DNA of 23,842 bases, taken from CAZABG01 sp964483465. Its GTDB lineage: Bacteria; Chlamydiota; Chlamydiia; Chlamydiales; Parachlamydiaceae. Positions within the stretch are counted from its first letter, which is position 1. Each line of letters opens with the position of its first letter. Both the position numbers and the translations under genes were made by a program. Under the pieces are notes generated by a model. It searched no databases. It was given only the letters and a program-made list of their open reading frames with translations, and was not told the origin of the DNA. The stretch spans positions 1-23,842 of the forward strand of contig CAZABG010000034.1 of NCBI GenBank assembly GCA_964483465.1, given 5' to 3'. Positions 13,557 through 21,000 of this stretch are shown here, one piece after another.

Positions 13557-16500
13557 ATGGCGATTATTTTACCTACATCTAATCTTTTTCTTCCTCAGAC
13601 CTGGACTTTGCAAGAAAAGTTTGAGTCGGAGGCTCTTCCTGAAGTAAGCGAAGAGCAAAAGAAAAGGGCAGATAAACTCAATGACGAGTCCATGCCTGTG
13701 ATTGGAAAATCCAATCGCTATTTCGGCCCTATTAAACTCGAAAAAATATTTACAAAGCTAAAACAAATTTCCCCTGATTTAGAAATATCGGGAAAAACCG
13801 CCTTTTACATTGGTGGTAAAGAACTCTCTTTACAAGCCGCCAAAAAATTAAAGCTTGCCTCTCTTCCCTATTCTCAGGAAGTCGTACGCGATATTGACAT
13901 AAGAGTATTTGTTAATAAACTTGATCAATATTACGCATTCATCGACTTTCTTCACTCCCTTTTCCCTCGTATAGATAAAAGCGTCATCATAAATGACCTT
14001 CTGCTTGCGAGCCATACCGATAAAGAATCTATCAGCTTCACTTTTGGAGATAAGAACACCGTCTCATGCGATATTTTATTTGTCTTAAACCCAAGCCGCC
14101 TCCATCTCTTCTACCGAGATGCTTTTCGGTATTCTATTAAAGACAATAAGTTTGTTTCCGATTTAAAAAATCCCCTTCAAGCCCTTTCAGATTATTATCA
14201 CAATGTCGTTCAAACCGATAATCCAAAAGGCATAAATAAAAAGGGGTGGCCAAAATTATTAGTCGCCAAAGCCAAAGGAGCCCAAATTCCCGATGCCTCA
14301 TTAGAGGCGGCTCTTTTTGAAAATGTTGTCCATTCAGAAAAAAGAAAAGCGCTTGTTCCTGAAATTATCGATTTGCTATCGAAAGCGGGAAAAAAAGCCT
14401 CTATCAGCTTTGAAGATCTGCTCTATGAAGCCTCTTCTGTTCTAGAAAAAAAATTAAGCCCTGAGGATTTTAGGGCAGTTTATAGTAAAGCAACGGGAAA
14501 TGCGGCTCGAGCCGTTGCCGCAAACATTCCATTTCCTGTTATTCACTCCTATCTTCAATTAATTGGCCAAAAAGCGGGAAATCCTGATCTAGACAGCCTT
14601 TTCAAAACTACTTTTAAAAAGGAACTCGATAAAATTTTTGATCAGACTCCAATGGAGGAAAAACTTGCTCCCCTATTATTTCAACAAGCAAATCCTCGCG
14701 CAGCCTGGAATGGAATTAAATCTAAATCGATAGCCGAAAAGTTTTTTCATTTATTGCTTGATAATGATCCTGTTCTTGCCAAAGAGGCTGTGGTTGAATT
14801 TTCTCTTCCATATAAAGCGCTAGCTTTTCAAGCGTTATTGAAAAAGGGTTACATTAACGAGGCCGACTCGTTATACGATGAAATTAACGAGGAAGCGTTT
14901 TTAGAGGAGCTAACTTTAAACCTATTAATGCAAGATCCCTCCAAAAAGATATTTGACTGTTACCTGCGAAGATCTAATGGTTTTGTAAGCCAAGCTATTG
15001 CTGAAGCGGTCATTCAATCGCTTCCATTGCCCGACTTAATTGATCTATCCGCCACGCTTCTGCCAATCAATCCAGATAAACTTATTGAAAGACTCGGCCC
15101 TTTTTTAGAAAACTTGAAAATCGACACGCTTTTATCCTATACGGAAGAGATAAAAAATGAAGGCATTAAAAGATTAGTAAAAAAACAAATCGAAAACCCG
15201 ATTCCAAAAGAGTGGCGAAAACTCATCGAATACACAGCAGATGAAGACATCGAACCCTGGTTTAGGGCTATTATAGAAAAAGTATCTGTTAATGAGGCTC
15301 GCCTCTTTTGCCTTCATCCAAGAGTTTCTCGACATAGCGGGCAAACCGAAATGGTTAAAGCCGTAGCCAAGGAGGCAAACCTAGCTCAAAAATCGCTCTA
15401 TTGGGACATTCTTGATTTATGCCTTACTTATAATCTTAAAGAGGCGGCTAGATTAATTAGATTATCGCATGGAAATACTTCAGGCCTGCCAAAAACGGTA
15501 TTAAAAAAAATCGCGGATATGCGAGATGGGCTGCTAGATGCAGACGATAACGTGTTTAACCTCGCCGAATGCTTAAATGATCTTAATATAGAATCAACCT
15601 CTCTTGCGTCAAAGGCCGTTTCCCTACAATTTGATTCTCTTTCTCTTTTGAAGGGGGGGTGGTTTGGCAAGGAGCCTTTTGATCTTGAAACTTCTAGATA
15701 CTTTGTTGAGCACCCAAAGTTTGAAACTTTCTATCCTCTCATTTCTTCTCAACTTCATCCATCATCCCCCATACAAGCGTGCATTGACAAACTTATCGAA
15801 GAGAAAAGATATGGATTTGCCGCAAGTTTAACAACAAATGCTTCAGGATTGTCCATCCTTACAAAACTTCGAGGACTTCCAATCAAAGAAAGAATCGATC
15901 TTCTAAAAAAGTATGGCGACGAATCGGAATGGTTAATCTATCTCAATGAACCCGATAAAAAAACGGAAGAAATATATAGCTATTTGCTATCGGGTTCTTT
16001 TTCTTGTAAAATTAAAAATATCTGTCTTTGCAAGTCTTCCTCCGCATGGGAATACTATTTAATTCATCCTGATGAAATTCGCTCAAAAGAAACAAGCCAG
16101 GCTTTTCAAATCCTATTCAGACGCGCCCTAGAAACTAATAAATCTTATTCTTTGTTACAGAGGCTAAAAGAAAAGTTAGGCCCCGTTGAACCTTCTCTTG
16201 AGACCGCATGGGAAGCGCGTCAATTTATTGAAGAGCCCTATAACTTAGAAATAGCCTTAAGGCAAACTCCAACCCCGCAAGTATTAGATCTTCTAATCGC
16301 TAAAATATACAAAGCCCGTCCGCCAAAAGAGGATTATGCAAGACTTGGAGTTTGGATGAACGGCGCTCCAAAAGAACATCTATTAGAAATTCAGCTCTAT
16401 TTCGATCCGGCAAAAACAGTGCAGGAGATCCTTTTAATCAGACCTAATATGCACTTATTTGAGCGCTTATTCCTTAGACTGATTGAAATGAAAGAATTTA

Positions 16501-18029
16501 AACATCTCAAGCAAGTCTATACGCAATTAGATAATGATTTAAGGGATAAACATAGACGCGTTTTTCTAATGAATGCTATCCACGATCAAAACTCTCAGGA
16601 ATACGCTGTTTTTGAATTCAAAAATATGCCTCCAACTGATCGAGAGTTTGAACTCGATTTTGTTACGAATCTTTTTGGAAAAAACTCCCCTCTAGATTCT
16701 TCTGATTGGAATCATTTTTACTCAATTTGGGTTAAAGTTTCGGCTGCAATCAGTGAACATTCAAAAGCTAGATGCGCAATAATGCCTTCGTCCAAATTTG
16801 ATTGGGAAAACGAAGAAGAGCTAGTTAAAGGCCTTATATCTCTTGAAAATCAAAAACCCATAAAAAAACTAGTACAGCAAGATCTTAAAGCAAAAAAAGC
16901 CGAAGCTGCCCATGCCTGCAAGGCAGCCTTGATCGGTGTAATTAAAGCGCTAGATCGTAAATTCGAGCAAGAGCTTGCTCAAAATGAAATATTTACGCAG
17001 CTAATGAAGCTTGTGCCTTATCACAATCTTATGACAGGAGATCTTGACGATGTTATTTTTGATTTCGCAAGCTCAGTTCCACCTTCTTTAGAAAGCGTTA
17101 AACATAAAGAGCGCTGCAAAGAGCTTATAAGCTGTATGGAGGCGAATAGTTACCATGTCCATTATCCTTCAGCCATAATAACATTGACAATCTTGATAGA
17201 AGGATCCGGTTCTAGCGGCATAGAATTAAATAAAATTGCTGAAAAGTTGCTTGAAATGAGCATGCAAGGATTACACAATCCCAAATCAATTGATATAAAA
17301 GAATTTAATGCTCTCGAAAAAGAATTAAATTTGCATATTGCAGCTATTTTTAAAGCCCATAAAAAGTTAGCCGAATACGATACTTTTCACACTCATGTTC
17401 GCGTATGGTTAATTATTAGCAACATTCAAATTTCTTTAATAAGATTGAACAAAATCGATTGGATTCTAAAGTTTTACCAGATCGCACTTTCCAAATTGCC
17501 TAAATACGCGTTTTGTGAAATGCGAGAAAATTTCTATCTGATTGCGCTCATTAAAGGGCTTATCGCAGATCTATTAAGGATAGGAGAGCAATTTAAGGAT
17601 TATCCTATATCCTATAGACTGCTTCCGGAATATATTGACACGCTTTTTAAAACCCTTGAAGTCTGTCCGGAACAAACGAAACAAAGCTTTATTGCAGACA
17701 TAATGTCTCTAACCCTACAATACTCCAATGTTAACATTAAGTTAATTTTTGACAGATTAATTGATTACGTAGAGAAAATTATCGAGCTAACGTTTAAACA
17801 TGCAGCTATTATGCAAATCGAAATGTTTACACAAGGCATATCAGAACCCTTAACTGAATACGTTAAAGCGCCAAATATTAACGAAATGGAAAAAGAGCGC
17901 CTTATAAACTGTATGCGAAAATTAAAAAATGCCTTAAAGGCTCAATCTTGTTTTCTTTCATTACAAAATTTGATGCTTCAATGGTCCTTTCACGAAAAAA
18001 CACTAAATATTATTAAACCTCAGGTTTAA
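13557..18029 (+). CDS. Giant protein with nucleotidyltransferase-like N-terminus and helical solenoid
   Basis: A 1490-residue protein of no family I recognise. Residues about 50-250 look like a polymerase-beta-type nucleotidyltransferase: FYIGG (83-87), then the strand VRDIDIRVF with Asp112 and Asp114, then FTFGDKNTVSCDILFV with Asp172 as the third acidic residue. A helix GWPKLLVAKAKGAQIP follows (about 229-244), like the neck helices of CCA-adding enzymes and poly(A) polymerases. The remaining 1200 residues are almost entirely short amphipathic helices, suggesting a TPR/HEAT-like solenoid. There is no signal peptide or membrane helix. The same domain order occurs in the next gene, 2 bp downstream. 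No ribosome binding site precedes ATG 13557. A G7 run lies in the coding region at 15653-15659. Function unknown; an RNA- or protein-modifying effector is a guess. Confidence 0.85.
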   Translation: MAIILPTSNLFLPQTWTLQEKFESEALPEVSEEQKKRADKLNDESMPVIGKSNRYFGPIKLEKIFTKLKQISPDLEISGKTAFYIGGKELSLQAAKKLKLASLPYSQEVVRDIDIRVFVNKLDQYYAFIDFLHSLFPRIDKSVIINDLLLASHTDKESISFTFGDKNTVSCDILFVLNPSRLHLFYRDAFRYSIKDNKFVSDLKNPLQALSDYYHNVVQTDNPKGINKKGWPKLLVAKAKGAQIPDASLEAALFENVVHSEKRKALVPEIIDLLSKAGKKASISFEDLLYEASSVLEKKLSPEDFRAVYSKATGNAARAVAANIPFPVIHSYLQLIGQKAGNPDLDSLFKTTFKKELDKIFDQTPMEEKLAPLLFQQANPRAAWNGIKSKSIAEKFFHLLLDNDPVLAKEAVVEFSLPYKALAFQALLKKGYINEADSLYDEINEEAFLEELTLNLLMQDPSKKIFDCYLRRSNGFVSQAIAEAVIQSLPLPDLIDLSATLLPINPDKLIERLGPFLENLKIDTLLSYTEEIKNEGIKRLVKKQIENPIPKEWRKLIEYTADEDIEPWFRAIIEKVSVNEARLFCLHPRVSRHSGQTEMVKAVAKEANLAQKSLYWDILDLCLTYNLKEAARLIRLSHGNTSGLPKTVLKKIADMRDGLLDADDNVFNLAECLNDLNIESTSLASKAVSLQFDSLSLLKGGWFGKEPFDLETSRYFVEHPKFETFYPLISSQLHPSSPIQACIDKLIEEKRYGFAASLTTNASGLSILTKLRGLPIKERIDLLKKYGDESEWLIYLNEPDKKTEEIYSYLLSGSFSCKIKNICLCKSSSAWEYYLIHPDEIRSKETSQAFQILFRRALETNKSYSLLQRLKEKLGPVEPSLETAWEARQFIEEPYNLEIALRQTPTPQVLDLLIAKIYKARPPKEDYARLGVWMNGAPKEHLLEIQLYFDPAKTVQEILLIRPNMHLFERLFLRLIEMKEFKHLKQVYTQLDNDLRDKHRRVFLMNAIHDQNSQEYAVFEFKNMPPTDREFELDFVTNLFGKNSPLDSSDWNHFYSIWVKVSAAISEHSKARCAIMPSSKFDWENEEELVKGLISLENQKPIKKLVQQDLKAKKAEAAHACKAALIGVIKALDRKFEQELAQNEIFTQLMKLVPYHNLMTGDLDDVIFDFASSVPPSLESVKHKERCKELISCMEANSYHVHYPSAIITLTILIEGSGSSGIELNKIAEKLLEMSMQGLHNPKSIDIKEFNALEKELNLHIAAIFKAHKKLAEYDTFHTHVRVWLIISNIQISLIRLNKIDWILKFYQIALSKLPKYAFCEMRENFYLIALIKGLIADLLRIGEQFKDYPISYRLLPEYIDTLFKTLEVCPEQTKQSFIADIMSLTLQYSNVNIKLIFDRLIDYVEKIIELTFKHAAIMQIEMFTQGISEPLTEYVKAPNINEMEKERLINCMRKLKNALKAQSCFLSLQNLMLQWSFHEKTLNIIKPQV
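18013..18029. repeat. Palindrome over the gene junction and ribosome binding site
   Basis: TTAAACCT (18013-18020) and AGGTTTAA (18022-18029) are perfect inverted arms around one base. The right arm contains the AGG that would serve as Shine-Dalgarno for the ATG at 18032 and also the stop codon of the upstream giant gene. It may be coincidence or may tune coupling between the two genes. Confidence 0.4.
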
Positions 18030-18031
18030 AC

Positions 18032-21000
18032 ATGGCAATCCCGACAACATTAGCCCGCCCTTTTCTTGCATTTCTTTCAAGCGAGAGTGTATTAATTGAT
18101 TCCTCAGGGATTGTCAATCCTCATACTTTAGTTCCATTTACTGAAGTAGATGTATCCCATTTTGATGATATCGTTATTTCTGATGCTTGGGGCGACGTTA
18201 GTTTTAGCGCTTTATTAAAGGATTTATATATTAGGTTTGAAGAAGCGAACCTTTCCTACCACATTAACGACGATACACCTAAAGAATATGTAAAAACAAA
18301 AGTATATGAAGTCGGATCATCCGCCGCCTATGATGCCTATAACTCAAAAAGAGATGTTCTAAATAAATCATTACCTCAATCTTTAAGGGATAAATGCAAT
18401 CAAATTGATTTACATCCCTCAAATGACCGCGACATGCGATTCCAGGTTAACAAGAACACGGTTGTCCGAGCGGAAGAACTTTTTCTCGCAGCCCTTCAAA
18501 AAACTTGCCCAAACTTCAACCGCTCCCTTTTTAAATGGCGTGAAAAGTTTTATGATTTTAATGACAACGTTTTCGTCCTATCGATTAAAGATAAGAACGA
18601 GAAACAATATGATTTTTACATTTATGAAACGTGTAAAAGGACGTTTTTCGCGTCGAGAGATGCAGCTCAACTAGACGTCACTCCTTACGTTGAAAATAGA
18701 CTGCCCGCAAAACTAATTGTTCACGATTTTCATCCGATTCAGCCGTATATTGATAGAATCGATCGCACGCTTAGAATACCTGAACCTGAAAAAGTAAACC
18801 ATCATGGATTTCTGCTTCAGCTTTACTATGTAATGAAAGGATATAATAATCCTGATCATCGCGCGGAAGGCATTTTAAAAGAGACTATAATTAATTATCT
18901 CAAAACTCATAACTTGAATGATTTAATTTCTAAATTTATTGGAAATCATCCAAGTGATAATGGATTTGCGTTCATTTTTTCCGTAAGATCGAAACTTGGC
19001 CTTTCCATATCATCACCCATCCCAGGCTATACACCGGGTCACCTTTCAGTATGTGCGCAACTGCTTTGCCCTACCGAAAAAAAAATAAATTATAATGGAC
19101 AGGATTACTTCCTAAACGCCCCATCTGTTGATGATCTAAGAGGATTTAATTGGAATTTCGATCTAATCAAGAATCTAAATATTTTAAATAGCATCCTGGA
19201 ATTTGAAGAAAGAGAGCCTTTGAATCCGTCTGCCAAGGCTATGTTTGATTCGTATTCCGCATCACTTAACGATGAGCAAAGATTAAGCGCACTCAAAATA
19301 AGGGTATTACGTTTTGCGAATACGGAAAGACGTGCCCTTGTAGTCATGCAAACGATTTCTTCTTCAAAATTGCAGTTGCCTCCTGATTTACTTTCAATTG
19401 TTGCGAACTATGCCGACGAGACTCAATACGGCTTAATCATTAATGATTTATCCAGACCTGAATGGATACAATCAAATGTGGAAAAAGCATGTAATGTGTT
19501 CGAATGGATTTTAAACAGTAAAAATAAAGATAGAGTTTATCCTTTTCTTAAATGTTTAATACCTTACTGCGATCAAAAAAAGATCGCGGCCTTTTTCAGA
19601 AGAACTTGGGAAATCAATCCCAATATGGATGAGCTTATCGGCCTTCAAGAGGTATTAGAAAAACGGGGCTCATCACTTAGCGCCATATTTGATGTTAATG
19701 AAAAAGAAATGGCCCCTCATTTTTCTACCTCTCGGGAATTCATCATTGTTTTGGGATATGCTAGAACCCTTGAAGGCAAAATTGCCCTCTTTAGATTATA
19801 TGCTAAAGAAGACAGAAAAAAAGCGATCCAATATGCAATTGAACAAAAGATCACAGGTAGTGTCTTGCAGGAGCTTTTACCTTTATTTAGAAATACAGAT
19901 ACTTTCGCAGACATTTCGCTCGTAACACAGATAGCTGCAAGCTGTACAGCAAGTCAATTTGATCAACTTATCAATTACCTGCCGCCTTCCTGGATGGCAG
20001 CTTTACCCACTCGGGCAAAGGAAGTCTTTAATTGGCTTGTTTCTGAAAAAAAACTATCTGCCTTATATCCCTATGTAACGCAGCTGCTTACTCAATGCCC
20101 AAAAATCGATTGCAATAGCGTCGTCTATAAGACTTGGACATCATTTCCAGATTTAAGCGAACTTTTAAAATTAAAAGAGCTGGTTACTATCCCCTCCGTA
20201 TTTAGATCGCGAGAAAGTGAAATTCTTCCCTATTTGAAGGGAGCGCCATCATCCCAATTTCGCGCTATACTCGGAGAGCCTGTTTCTAATGAAGCCAAGG
20301 TTATCCTCTTTTCAACTTTATGCAGAGAAAATGTGAAGGAAGCAGTGGTTTTTGCTGAAAGTCAGCATATACCCGCGGAAGTGGTAAGTCAGTTTCTAAC
20401 TACCCTAGAGACAGGCAGCGATGACGATAGAAATAATCTCCATTCCTACCTAAATTCTTTATCTTATGATGAGAAAATATCTTATTGGAAAGACTGGATG
20501 CAAAAGACCAAGAATCCAATGGCATCCCCACTTTTCCCTTGGGTACTTAATGAACTAAAGGAAAAACACAATCAAAGCTTATTCTTGGGTATTGTTAAAA
20601 TTTCTCTTCCTCAAGCCGCTCACATCATTGCCAATCTTGAATGCGCATGGATCCCTGAAAATTCATCTATCGTTACAAGAGTTTTAGAACTCCTTTCTAA
20701 AGAGAAAAGCGGAACTTATACAACTTTCTTACGTCGACTTATTGGCGAGGATGAGGCTTCATCACTCCCTCTTCACATAAAGAGAGTCTGGGATATCGAT
20801 CAAAATATATCCTCAATTTGCGCTCTGCAGCCCGTACTTGCAAAAAGAGGCTTAAAACTATCTTGCGTCTTTCCTAGCATGGAAAAGGAGTTGAGCAAAC
20901 CTTATGGAAAGGCCCTTCATGAAATAAAAAAGCAGTTTGACGATCAAAAATTTACTCGACTAGTCGAACTTTGCCATCCAAATCATTTAGATGCTCTAAC

